A stretch of 64,000 nucleotides of DNA, from assembly GCF_001542405.1 (NCBI RefSeq), contig NZ_LNCD01000124.1, positions 1 to 64,000 on the forward strand, written 5' to 3'. Shown in pieces: positions 17,487 through 25,813 of the stretch. A model generated the notes under the pieces. That model saw only the letters and a list, made by a program, of their open reading frames with translations, did no database searches and was not told the DNA's origin. The position numbers and the translations under genes were made by a program. The stretch comes from Rhizobium altiplani (lineage in GTDB: Bacteria; Pseudomonadota; Alphaproteobacteria; Rhizobiales; Rhizobiaceae). Numbering within the stretch: position 1 is the stretch's first letter; every line of letters begins with the position of its first letter.

Positions 17487-18926
17487 GTGGTGAAAGCAAG
17501 ATATTTGAGATTGCTTGCGGGGCTTTCTGCGCTGGCAATCATTTCGATGCATCCCGGCCCGCCAGCGTATTCACAGACCGCGACCCCCACACAGAAACCC
17601 GCCTCGACAGAGACGACAGCGCCGGAGGTCGCTCTGCTTTCCGAGAATGAGCTTGAAGTGCTTGTGGCACGCATCGCCCTCTATCCGGACGAGCTCGTGG
17701 CGGCGATCTCGGCGGCTTCACTGTTTCCGGTGCAGGTCATCGAGGCTCAGCGTTTCCTGGAGGCCAAGAAGAAAGACGCCGATCTCAAGCCGAAGGATGA
17801 TTGGGATGGAAGTGTCATCTCGCTCCTCAACTATCCGGATATCGTCAAGATGATGAGCGACGATCTCGATTGGACTCAATCGCTGGGTGACGCGCTTACA
17901 AACCAGCAAAAGGATGTACTGATCGCCATTCAGCAGCTTCGCGACGAAGCGGTGGCGAAGAACGTCATCAAGACCGACGACAAGATCACGGTCGTGACTG
18001 AGAACGAGAACGTCGTCATACGACCGACCAATCCCGAGAAGGTCTATATCCCGCAATATCCACCCGAAATGCTCTATGAGCCAGGCTATACGGCCGCTCC
18101 GATCTCCTACTATCCCAATTCTTACGACAGCTACTATTATCCGGGTGCCGGGTTCTTTGCCGCCGCGGTGACGGGCGTCGCCTGGGCTGCCATCGTCAAT
18201 TGGGACGATTGGGGCGTTTGGGGCGGCAATTGGGGCGGCGATGTCGATATCGACTGCAACAACTGCTTTAACGACCGAAATTTCAACGGCAAGGTCAAAT
18301 GGAACGACGTCGACTGGACCAAGGTCGATCGCAGCAAGCTGAATATCGACAGGGATCAGCTCGCCAACATCGATCGTTCGGCGATCAAATCCAGCCTGCA
18401 GTCCGACAACCGCAACCAGCTCAAGAACAAGGTCAGCGACCGGCAGGCGAACCGCGGACAAGGAGCCAGAAATGTCAGCACACGTGCTGACGATATTCGA
18501 AAGAGCACTGCGGAGGGCCTGAGGGCAAATCCGAGGGCAGGCGATGCTGTCGCCAACCGGCCGGGTGGGGCGCGTCCGGATGCCCGCCCGGGCGATCTGG
18601 GCAATCGCGTGGATGCCCGTCCAGGAAATGCCGCCAATCGACCGGGCAATGCTGCCAACCGTCCATCAAAGCCGGCAGTCAAGAAGCCAAGCGCACCGAA
18701 GATGGCGGCGCGGCCCGACAACCGTTCGCGCCAACCGAGCGCCCTCGGCAACGTGCAGTCCGGCCGGCGTGAAGCGGTGGCTTCCCAGCGAGGCGGACAG
18801 AGCATGGGAGGCGGGCAACGGGGTGGTCCACGTCCCTCCGCTCAGCGCTCGCGCCCGATACCACACGGCGGCGGCCGTGGCGGCGGGGGGCGTGGAGGTG
18901 GCGGTCGCGGCGGCGGTCGGCGATAG
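17487..18926 (+). CDS. DUF3300 family exported protein with RGG-rich tail
   Basis: A 479-residue exported protein. A signal peptide occupies about 1-30 (LLAGLSALAIISMHP, cut near AYSQ). The DUF3300 domain spans about 55-215 (LVARIALYPDELVAAISAAS, VYIPQYPPEMLYEPGY). Next come W/N/D-rich segments (GVWGGNWGGDVDIDC) and a basic low-complexity tail from about 290 with N/R/P repeats, ending in GGGRGGGGRGGG runs. The function of DUF3300 is unknown; it is often found beside DUF2950, as here (34 bases to the next gene). GTG 17487 is the start because AGGAGG lies at 17474-17479. The tail suggests binding to nucleic acid or polyanion, which is only inference. Confidence 0.88.
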   Translation: MVKARYLRLLAGLSALAIISMHPGPPAYSQTATPTQKPASTETTAPEVALLSENELEVLVARIALYPDELVAAISAASLFPVQVIEAQRFLEAKKKDADLKPKDDWDGSVISLLNYPDIVKMMSDDLDWTQSLGDALTNQQKDVLIAIQQLRDEAVAKNVIKTDDKITVVTENENVVIRPTNPEKVYIPQYPPEMLYEPGYTAAPISYYPNSYDSYYYPGAGFFAAAVTGVAWAAIVNWDDWGVWGGNWGGDVDIDCNNCFNDRNFNGKVKWNDVDWTKVDRSKLNIDRDQLANIDRSAIKSSLQSDNRNQLKNKVSDRQANRGQGARNVSTRADDIRKSTAEGLRANPRAGDAVANRPGGARPDARPGDLGNRVDARPGNAANRPGNAANRPSKPAVKKPSAPKMAARPDNRSRQPSALGNVQSGRREAVASQRGGQSMGGGQRGGPRPSAQRSRPIPHGGGRGGGGRGGGGRGGGRR

Positions 18927-18960
18927 GGTGTCCAGCTATTCAGATTTCCGGAGATAAACC

Positions 18961-19896
18961 ATGAGACCACAGTTTAAGTTGATTCCGCTGTTGCTCGGAA
19001 CGGCTCTCTCCCTGGCGTGGGCTGCCCCGTCGATGTCGCAGATTCAGACGAATCTTCAGGAATTCGTGGCCGGTACGCCGCCGTCATTCGATGACCCATC
19101 GGCGGCGCTTGAGCGGTTCAAGACGGTGTTGAGCGCCAATGATATCGATGGCCTCGCGAGCCTTCTCGGTCTGGACGCGGCCAAACTGCGATCCAGCAAG
19201 GAGGCGATGCTAAGCTATGAAATGATCCGCGAGGGCGCTTTGCGCCAACTGCAATTGCAGGACCTCCATGATCGCAAGGTGGTTCTGATTGGCGACGTCA
19301 TGTGGCCGCTGCCCTTTCCTCTGTCGAAGAACAAGGACGGCAAATGGGCATTCGATACCGAGGTCGGTTTGCAGGAGATCGTCAACCGCCGTGTCGGTCA
19401 GAGCGAACTGGCGACAATCCAGACGATGCATGACTATGTGAACGCCCAATACGCGTACGCGCAAATCGACGAGGACGAGGACGGACTTTTCGAATTTGCG
19501 CAGAAGCTGATCAGCACCCCGGGACAACGCGACGGCCTCTACTGGGAGCCCGGTGCCTTTGATGAAGAAAGCCCGGCGGGGCCCCTGATCGAAACGGCCG
19601 CCTTCAGTAAGGCGAAGCGCGGCGAAGGCTACTATGGCTACCGCTATCGCATCCTGACGGCCCAGGGCCCCAACGTGATCGGTGGAAAGCAGAGCTATAT
19701 CGTCAATGGCAACATGACGGGCGGTTTTGCGTTGATCGCCTGGCCGGTCAAGTATCACGTGACCGGGGCTCAGACCTTCGTCGTCAACGGTTCCAACATC
19801 GTCTACCAGCGAGATCTGGGGCCCGAGACCGAGCAGCGCGCCGCGGCGATCAAGGAGTTCAACCCCGACGACAAGTGGACGGTCGTGCGCGACTGA
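18961..19896 (+). CDS. DUF2950 family exported protein
   Basis: A 311-residue protein with a signal peptide (LLLGTALSLAWAAPSMSQ, cut near residue 26). The mature part carries the DUF2950 pattern: FDDPSAALERFKTVLSANDIDGL at the start, WAFDTEVGLQEIVNRRVGQSEL in the middle, and RGEGYYGYRYRILTAQGP followed by GFALIAWPVKY near the end. The length is usual for the family. Function is unknown; the pairing with DUF3300 is recurrent and implies a shared envelope role. GGAGATAAACC precedes the ATG. Only 34 bases separate it from the DUF3300 stop, so the two are probably one operon. Confidence 0.9.
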   Translation: MRPQFKLIPLLLGTALSLAWAAPSMSQIQTNLQEFVAGTPPSFDDPSAALERFKTVLSANDIDGLASLLGLDAAKLRSSKEAMLSYEMIREGALRQLQLQDLHDRKVVLIGDVMWPLPFPLSKNKDGKWAFDTEVGLQEIVNRRVGQSELATIQTMHDYVNAQYAYAQIDEDEDGLFEFAQKLISTPGQRDGLYWEPGAFDEESPAGPLIETAAFSKAKRGEGYYGYRYRILTAQGPNVIGGKQSYIVNGNMTGGFALIAWPVKYHVTGAQTFVVNGSNIVYQRDLGPETEQRAAAIKEFNPDDKWTVVRD

Positions 19897-19972
19897 GGTG
19901 TGGTTCCGGCAGAACGCTTCAATTTAGCCCTGAAAGGCTCCAGCGTGGTTTCGCCTCAACGGAGCTCGACTG

Positions 19973-20802
19973 ATGCCAAATATGATTAACGATCACCTTT
20001 CGCTTCTGTCGACGTCAGCCGGCAGGGCGAGCGCGACACTGCGGCCGCGCCTTTTCCACTACACGACACTTCAAGGGTTTCTCGGTATTGTCAGTTCGAA
20101 AGTGATATGCGCGACAAACATCCACTATCTGAATGATTCAGAGGGAGTTCGTATATGGGCTGGGCTACCTGAAGGCGGAAGCAGAAGCGTGCGAAGGCCG
20201 CATCGTCAAGACAGCAGGCCATATTGCTTCGGGTAGCCTCTCTCATCGATTTCTTCCAGCAGGGATATGTCTACACGGCGTCCTTTGCGGAGGACGACGA
20301 TCTCCTGAGCCAATGGAGGGGCTATGGTGCGGGTGGAGGAGTATGCTTGGGATTTGTCGTCAGCGACCTGCAAAGGGTTGCCGAAAGGGCGGGCTTCCGC
20401 CTTGTCAAGTGTATCTATGAGCAAAGCCAGAAAACGCCCTTGGACGATGAACGGGTCGAAGAGTTCGCAAACCAGATTGTCACTCGTTACCAGCAGCTAG
20501 CCTGTGCCTTCAAGGATCCGTCCTTTCGTGAGGAGTGCGAATGGCGCATCATTTCGAAGTTCGTACCACGTGACCATCAGTCCGTGAGAGTCCGTGGGAC
20601 GGCGACGATGCTGGTGCCGTATTTTGAAGTCGACCTTGATCTGGGCAACGATCGTGAGGGCCGCACAAACCTCGGGTTTGAGACGGTGATCGCGGTACCC
20701 AGCCTGCAGAAAGAGCGAATACTCCAGGCAGCTTCGATCGCCACGAGGCACCTGAGCGTAGAAGCCTCAAGGCCATCCGATATCCCCTACCGATCGCTAT
20801 AG
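19973..20802 (+). pseudogene. DUF2971 family gene with two frameshifts
   Basis: Joined across three frames the translation gives a nearly full DUF2971 protein: RLFHYTTLQGFLGIVSSKVI and NIHYLNDSE in the first frame, EFVYGLGYLKAEAEACEGR in the second (from about 20140), then VYTASFAEDDDLLSQWRGYG and EECEWRIISKF in the third (from about 20230 to the stop at 20802). DUF2971 proteins are unidentified, often defence- or toxin-associated. Both shifts go the same way and do not compensate, so no full protein can be made unless they are sequence errors. The rest of the reading is intact, which suggests recent damage. Confidence 0.82.
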
Positions 20803-20861
20803 CCGCGCTCTCTGGCAGGGGCCAAGAGCCTTCCTGCAATGGACGGATTGTTCGAGCGATA

Positions 20862-22811
20862 CTAGCCCCGAAGCTCGTAAAGCTCGGTCTGCCCCGTTCG
20901 GCCCCTGACGCTGACAGTGCCGATAGGCAGGAAACTGAAATTCTCCGCAACTGCGTTGCGGACCGCGCTGCTGACTAGGATCGAGGTTCCATAGTCGCGG
21001 TTCAGGCCCTCCAGTCGCGAGGCGATGTTTACAGTGTCTCCGATTGCGGTGTATTGCCGGCGGGTTTCCGCGCCGACGCTGCCGACGACGGCCGGTCCGG
21101 TGTGCAGGCCGAAGCGGGTGACGAGTTCGGGGCGACCGGCGGCGCGATTGGAAGCATTCATCTCGTCGATCGCCGCTTTCATCGACAAGGCACAACGGCA
21201 GGCGTTTTCGATATGCCGCTCGTCATGAACCGGTGCGTTCCACATCGCCAAAACGGAGTCGCCGATATATTGCACTATGGTACCGCCGTGGCGCTCGACA
21301 ATCATATTGAGGATTTCGAAATAGGTGGAAAGCAGGGCGACGACCTCTTCGGGCGAGCGCCGTTCGGAGATGGTGGTAAACTCTCTGATGTCGGTGAAGA
21401 GGACAGTGATCTCCTGCCTGGAGGCGGAGCCGATCGCTGATTGGCCTGTCATGACAATCCTGCGGACCAGTTCACGCGGCACGTAGAGCGAGAACATCCG
21501 GATGGTATCACGGGCGGAACCGAGCGCTTTGCCGAGCGCGTTCACCTCGGATATCCAGGAGCGCGAGACGCGGCTCTGTTTGAATTCCAGATTGCCCAGT
21601 TGCCTCGCCTCGTCGGCCAACGCATAGAGCGAGCGGCTGATCAACCGGGAGATGATGATCGCGGCGATCGCGCCCGCCGACAGGAAGGCGGCTGCGGCAG
21701 CCAGATTGCGCCTCAGGGTCCGCTCGACAGGACCGACCAGGTCGTCAAGCGGTGCTGCGATGACGACCGTGTAGTTTTTCAGCATGCCGGCAATTTCCGC
21801 ACGAAAGCTTTGGGCCAGATACTCGCGGCCATTCACCAGAAAGCGGAAGACATCGCCATCCGGCCGGCTGCGGTCCTGTGCCAGATTCGCGACGGCCGGG
21901 ATGGCTGGGTCTGTCGCTGCCACGTCTGCAACAGACATCAGCCTCCCGCGACGCATCTGATCGCGCAGTTTCGTCATGATCACGGGGTCGGAGTGAACGA
22001 TCAGGCGGCCGGTGCTGTCGAATACGTAGCCATGCGCCTCTTCCGAGATCGTCCCGGTATCGACAACCTCTCCCAAGGTCACAAGCATCACATCGGCGCC
22101 GATAACGACCTGGTCCTTCCCGGCTACGGGCGTAGCGAACGTCAGGGTGAGGTAGTTGGTCGCAGCGGAAATATAGGGGCCGACCGATGTCGTCCGGCCC
22201 TCCGAGACCGCGGCCTTGTACCAGGGCCGGGACCGCGGGTCGAAGACATCGTCGCCGTCTGCGCGCCGAGCGAGAGGTCGAATGTCCTGGTCGAAGAACG
22301 TCCAGGTCGTCACTGGAATACCGATGACCTTCGTGATCGCACGAACGGCGAATGCGGCGTCGGCCGGAGCATTCAAGGCGTCGCGCCACGCCGGATTTGT
22401 CGCAAGGTTGGTGGCCTGAATGTACGTCCCGTCAGCAAAGCCGACATAGACCCCGTCTATGTGGAAGGACGACTTCAGTTCTCGCAGCAGCAGGGCCTGC
22501 TTCGCCGGCAGATCCTGGGGTGGCGGCGTGAGCATTTGCGGGACGGCGGCGGCCGTCTCGATCGCGGTGTATCCGCCGTTGAACACATCGCGGTAGTTCT
22601 CGATGGTGCGCAAGCCGAGTTGACGCATTTGTGCTTCGCCAGCGGACAGGGCGGTCACCTTGCCTTGGGTATATGCCATCCACACGAGCGGCAGCGCCGT
22701 GCAAGCCAGCAGCCCGACAATGATGACGCTGAGGTGCAATCGCAGGGGAAATGCCCAGTCCGATGCACTCCTGGTCCCTGTCGCGGGCGGTGGCGTAGCG
22801 CGGTCCACCAT
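20862..22811 (-). CDS. membrane class III nucleotide cyclase with dCache sensor
   Basis: A 649-residue protein: membrane helix at about 25-47, periplasmic dCache-type sensor at 55-360 (DPRSRPWYKAAV is typical), second helix at 370-392, a HAMP-like linker, then the cyclase domain at 466-640. The metal aspartates are D474 (FTDIREF) and D518 (YIGDSV), and Asn/Arg lie in VNIASRLE. The usual adenine-specifying lysine is Gln514 here (IVQYIGD), so the nucleotide specificity is uncertain. Start ATG 22811 has GGGTAGGG directly upstream and lies two bases after the stop of the preceding membrane-protein gene, so the two should be co-translated. It senses a periplasmic ligand, probably a small organic molecule. 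Confidence 0.92.
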   Translation of the reverse strand: MVDRATPPPATGTRSASDWAFPLRLHLSVIIVGLLACTALPLVWMAYTQGKVTALSAGEAQMRQLGLRTIENYRDVFNGGYTAIETAAAVPQMLTPPPQDLPAKQALLLRELKSSFHIDGVYVGFADGTYIQATNLATNPAWRDALNAPADAAFAVRAITKVIGIPVTTWTFFDQDIRPLARRADGDDVFDPRSRPWYKAAVSEGRTTSVGPYISAATNYLTLTFATPVAGKDQVVIGADVMLVTLGEVVDTGTISEEAHGYVFDSTGRLIVHSDPVIMTKLRDQMRRGRLMSVADVAATDPAIPAVANLAQDRSRPDGDVFRFLVNGREYLAQSFRAEIAGMLKNYTVVIAAPLDDLVGPVERTLRRNLAAAAAFLSAGAIAAIIISRLISRSLYALADEARQLGNLEFKQSRVSRSWISEVNALGKALGSARDTIRMFSLYVPRELVRRIVMTGQSAIGSASRQEITVLFTDIREFTTISERRSPEEVVALLSTYFEILNMIVERHGGTIVQYIGDSVLAMWNAPVHDERHIENACRCALSMKAAIDEMNASNRAAGRPELVTRFGLHTGPAVVGSVGAETRRQYTAIGDTVNIASRLEGLNRDYGTSILVSSAVRNAVAENFSFLPIGTVSVRGRTGQTELYELRG

Positions 22812-22813
22812 CC

Positions 22814-23485
22814 CTACCCCCCAAGAGCAATCGCAATGCCGACCAGCGCGAGGCCTAGGCACGTCATCGTTATGCCTGCGTTGAGCGGCTTTGCGTCCGA
22901 AAAATGCGCCCAGGCACAGCCTGTCAGGAAGAGCAGGGCAATCAGTAGAAAATTGCTGGTTCTCAGCGCAAGGTCCGCACTGCTGATCATGAAGAAGGGG
23001 ATAACCGCAGGCAGCGATGTCGCCGATACCAGGAGAAAGACGATGAAGGCGGCGAGAAAATCATCTCTCGACAGACGAGTGTTGGCAGGGCTTCCTCGCC
23101 GCGCGAGGCCGAGCATGGCCTGGTAGAGTGCCTCTTCATCCGCTGCCGCGGAAACCAGCGGTTCGCCGTCGATCGGAAATTCCTTCCGGAGCGCAGCAAT
23201 GGCGTCCCGCTCGTTTTGAGCGGCCCTGACCTGCCGAAAGACGCGTCCGCGCCGGCTCTTGTAGAATACCACGCCCAAGACGAACAGCACGGCGTCGATG
23301 ATGCCCCATGCGACGTTGCAGCCGATGGTCGCGACGATCAGCTCGCGGACGTCAAGGCCCCCTTCGGTGAAGATGAGCCGTGAGCCGACGGTAAATGTCA
23401 GCGCCATGATCAGTCCGAAGAGGACTTCGCCGAGGGCATCACCCGGGTCGATTACATCCGCGATCTGTGGCCTGCCGGATGCCAT
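22814..23485 (-). CDS. integral membrane protein, VIT1/CCC1-like
   Basis: A 223-residue membrane protein with about five hydrophobic helices: two near the N-terminus (FGLIMALTFTVGSRLI, VAWGIIDAVLFVLGVVFY), a charged cytoplasmic segment at about 75-140, and three at the C-terminus. The arrangement is that of VIT1/CCC1-type transporters in which helices 2 and 3 are split by a soluble linker; such proteins carry iron or manganese into storage or out of the cell. The metal-binding glutamates of true VIT proteins are not clearly visible, so transport is inferred weakly. It is two bases upstream of the Cache-cyclase, which suggests a common signal. Confidence 0.65.
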   Translation of the reverse strand: MASGRPQIADVIDPGDALGEVLFGLIMALTFTVGSRLIFTEGGLDVRELIVATIGCNVAWGIIDAVLFVLGVVFYKSRRGRVFRQVRAAQNERDAIAALRKEFPIDGEPLVSAAADEEALYQAMLGLARRGSPANTRLSRDDFLAAFIVFLLVSATSLPAVIPFFMISSADLALRTSNFLLIALLFLTGCAWAHFSDAKPLNAGITMTCLGLALVGIAIALGG

Positions 23486-23568
23486 GAAATACCTGCTCCT
23501 TCGCGGCTGCTGAATTCCTCATATGGAACGATCCACGACTTCAACGAGGGAGCGCGGACGCAAAACTA

Positions 23569-23877
23569 ATGATGAGGATCCCCGAGATCCGTCGCTGTAT
23601 TGTCTCCGTGGCAAGCGAGATATTGAGCGCTCTTTTCGAGTCCTACGACCTGGGGGTCGACGCCTTGGAGCGCTCCCTCGGCCAGCTCGACGGATGAGCG
23701 GCGCATCCTTGAATCTGAACGGCTTTGCTCGAACCTCGAGGCGGAGGTGGTGGTGTACTGCAATGAGCGATTCGGCCAGGAGATTCGTTCGCAATATGCT
23801 TCAATCGCCTTCATCGCCACGGGCTCCGATGCTTTGAGAATACGTCCTGGCGAGTGCTGTGCGCTTCCATGCCGTCT
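23569..23877 (+). pseudogene. possible short decayed gene
   Basis: From ATG 23569 one frame gives MMRIPEIRRC and DLGVDALERSLGQLDG, then a TGA at 23695. From 23690 the next frame continues with protein-like content (DERRILESERLC, AEVVVYCNERFGQEIRSQYA) to about 23877. A single one-base shift would join them. No family is recognised and no ribosome site is clear. The region between 23486 and 23998 holds nothing else that I can support. Confidence 0.25.
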
Positions 23878-23998
23878 TAGCGCACCGTGGCATCGCGTGC
23901 TCCGTTAGCGCGGAGGCCAAGCTCCTCCCCGCATACCCCACAAAGCGCAGGACGTTCGCAAACCCTGTCGGCCGGTATCGCGCGCTTTCCGCTCCGAA

Positions 23999-24463
23999 TT
24001 ATTCGACGGGCGGCTCCCAGGTCAGGTAGAAGCCGACGTCGCCGGGGATGCCCCCCGGAAAATTGATGATCGCCGCCTTCAGCCCATAGCCCTGGGGCTT
24101 GGCCGCCGTCTCGAAGAGATCGTAAAGTTCCCTTGCCTTGCCCTGGAGGGTATTCTGCCAGCCGGGCAGGTTGTTGTTGATGTGTCGACCGCTATCCGAG
24201 CAGAGGCTCGACGGGAAGCTGTAGACCATCGCTTCGTATTTTCCGTCCGCGGCGGCTTTCATCACCAGCCGTTTGATGACCGCCCGCTCTGTCTCGCCGA
24301 TATGCTTCTGGAAAAAATCCTCGACGAATTCTGCATGTTTCGTCGCCTCGCGGGCCTTTATCTTGTCGTCGCGTTCCATCTCCGCAAGCTGAAGTTCGAG
24401 GGCACGCTTGCGCAGATCTTCGGCACTGGTCATCGACTGAGGGGTCGTCTCGTTTGCAGTCAT
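23999..24463 (-). CDS. conserved hypothetical protein
   Basis: A 154-residue soluble protein. The N-terminal half is a highly charged helix (DLRKRALELQLAEMERDDKIKAREATKH), the C-terminal half is folded, with the segments VYSFPSSLCSDSGRHINNN, WQNTLQGKARELYDLFE and YGLKAAIINFPGGIPGDVGFYLTW. I recognise no named domain. ATG 24463 is chosen because GGAGG lies eight bases upstream; a TTG at 24487 and an ATG at 24469 in the same frame are too far from or too close to it. Function unknown. Confidence 0.75.
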   Translation of the reverse strand: MTANETTPQSMTSAEDLRKRALELQLAEMERDDKIKAREATKHAEFVEDFFQKHIGETERAVIKRLVMKAAADGKYEAMVYSFPSSLCSDSGRHINNNLPGWQNTLQGKARELYDLFETAAKPQGYGLKAAIINFPGGIPGDVGFYLTWEPPVE

Positions 24464-24746
24464 CGCCATGTCCTCCGAGTTTTCCAAAGGATAAGATGAG
24501 TAAGGGCGTCAAGGCAGTAAAATACACAGGGGATGAGGTAGTATACGGTATATTACGCCGTGGGCCACTGGCTGATCTTGTTCCCAGTGCATGTGCTCGG
24601 CAGACAGAGTTGAAACGGCCCCTGGGGGAAGCCACCAAGTGCGGCATGGACGTTTGGTGATCGAAGGGGGCGTCGACCGCATATTAATTAGTAATCTGTA
24701 ATAAATTCCGCAGTCGCCGTTCAGGAAATGTTGCTGGCGGTCCCTG

Positions 24747-24771
24747 GAACATTTAGCGCAGTCGCAGGTTG
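24747..24771 (+). promoter_or_regulatory. putative RpoE2/EcfG-type ECF sigma promoter
   Basis: GGAAC at 24747-24751 is followed by 18 bases and TT at 24770-24771, the arrangement described for the general-stress sigma factor RpoE2 of Sinorhizobium (GGAAC-N18/19-TT). It lies 25 bases before the small gene at 24796. The rest of 24464-24795 is A/T-rich in places but holds no other gene. Confidence 0.45.
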
Positions 24772-24795
24772 CTTCTGGAAATTAGGAGCGAAGCG

Positions 24796-24993
24796 ATGCT
24801 AATTCTTGAAGAAGTTCTCCTCGTTTCTGCCGATCGGGTGGCGTGCTGTCGCGGTCAGCTCGAACTGGATCTCGACCAAATGATCCTGCAACTCGAACGG
24901 TCGGGCTTCTCCCGCAAGGAGATCCTGGTCGCCATGAGCGAAATGATCAGCGAAGAATTCTCGGCGCTTCCCGACATGCCGAAATTCCATTGA
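24796..24993 (+). CDS. small acidic hypothetical protein
   Basis: A 65-residue acidic, helical protein (MLILEEVLLVSADRVACCRG, then LDQMILQLERSGFSRKEILVAM). ATG 24796 has TTAGGAG at 24782-24788, eight bases upstream. The pattern of a short helical protein behind an ECF-like promoter is common among rhizobial stress-induced genes, but I recognise no family. It precedes the alpha/beta hydrolase by 63 bases in the same direction. Cys27-Cys28 is a vicinal pair. Confidence 0.6.
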   Translation: MLILEEVLLVSADRVACCRGQLELDLDQMILQLERSGFSRKEILVAMSEMISEEFSALPDMPKFH

Positions 24994-25056
24994 AACCGGC
25001 TATCACCTTGCACGTCCGATATGGTGAGGCTTCGCTCATTGCGCTATGACATCGCG

Positions 25057-25701
25057 ATGAGCGAGACGTTTCTGATCACCGGCCCGGACAATCCCCCAGC
25101 CACCATCCTGCTTGCCCACGGTGCCGGCGCACCGATGGACTCGAAGTCCATGACGGCGGCTTCCGAGGCGCTTGTCGGTAAAGGCTTCCGGATCGCGCGC
25201 TTCGAGTTCGCCTACATGGCGGCGCGGCGGACGTCGGATGCAAGAAAACCGCCGCCGAAAGCCGAGACCCTCATCCCCGAATACATGGAGGCGGTAAAGG
25301 AGGTCGCGAGCAGCGGGCCGCTCATCATCGGCGGCAAATCCATGGGCGGACGAGTGGCCAGCATAATTGCCGACGAGCTATATGACCAAGGCGCGATCTG
25401 TGGATTGTTGTGCCTTGGCTATCCTTTTCATCCACCCGGCAAGCCGCAACAGCTGCGCACCGCGCATCTGAGAAACCTGCGTTCACCGACGCTTATCTGC
25501 CAGGGGACGCGCGACGAATTCGGTACGCGCGAGGAGGTCGAGACCTATCCGCTTTCCCCCGCAATATCATTGCGTTGGCTCGAGGATGGCGACCACGATC
25601 TCGCGCCGCGCAAGAAGATATCCGGCTTCTCCGTCGCCGATCATCTCGCCACGATGGCAGCGAGCGTCAAGGCTTGGGCAGACGAAAACTGCCTTCGCTA
25701 G
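25057..25701 (+). CDS. alpha/beta hydrolase (TEX30/KANL3-like)
   Basis: A 214-residue alpha/beta-hydrolase-fold protein. The oxyanion-side motif LLAHGAGAPMDS is at 18-29, the nucleophile elbow GGKSMGG places the serine at residue 95, and the C-terminal LEDGDHDL near 190 supplies the catalytic histidine; the acid is probably in GTRDEFG. This motif set belongs to the bacterial TEX30/KANL3-like group (dienelactone hydrolase type), whose substrates are mostly unknown. ATG 25057 is chosen by fit to family N-termini; an in-frame ATG at 25021 would add 12 residues, and neither has a good ribosome site. Confidence 0.85.
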   Translation: MSETFLITGPDNPPATILLAHGAGAPMDSKSMTAASEALVGKGFRIARFEFAYMAARRTSDARKPPPKAETLIPEYMEAVKEVASSGPLIIGGKSMGGRVASIIADELYDQGAICGLLCLGYPFHPPGKPQQLRTAHLRNLRSPTLICQGTRDEFGTREEVETYPLSPAISLRWLEDGDHDLAPRKKISGFSVADHLATMAASVKAWADENCLR

Positions 25702-25726
25702 GACCGGGTGCGAACGTCAATTCGAC

Positions 25727-25753
25727 TTGACGCATGCAAATGCTTTATGCATG
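25727..25753 (+). promoter_or_regulatory. possible promoter/operator before the betaine-type binding protein gene
   Basis: A TTGACG box at 25727-25732 is followed by an inverted repeat CATGCA (25733-25738) and TGCATG (25748-25753) separated by nine bases. The repeat would lie between or on the promoter boxes. No good -10 hexamer is fixed. Confidence 0.3.
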
Positions 25754-25813
25754 TTCGCCTGCAAGATGTGACGTGCATTTCTACGATCCTTTCTCGCATG
25801 TTTGGGGGCAAGC

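Noticed and set aside
21441..23126. 561-residue open frame on the plus strand
   Set aside because: It is antisense to the Cache-cyclase and its membrane partner, which show clear domains and catalytic residues.
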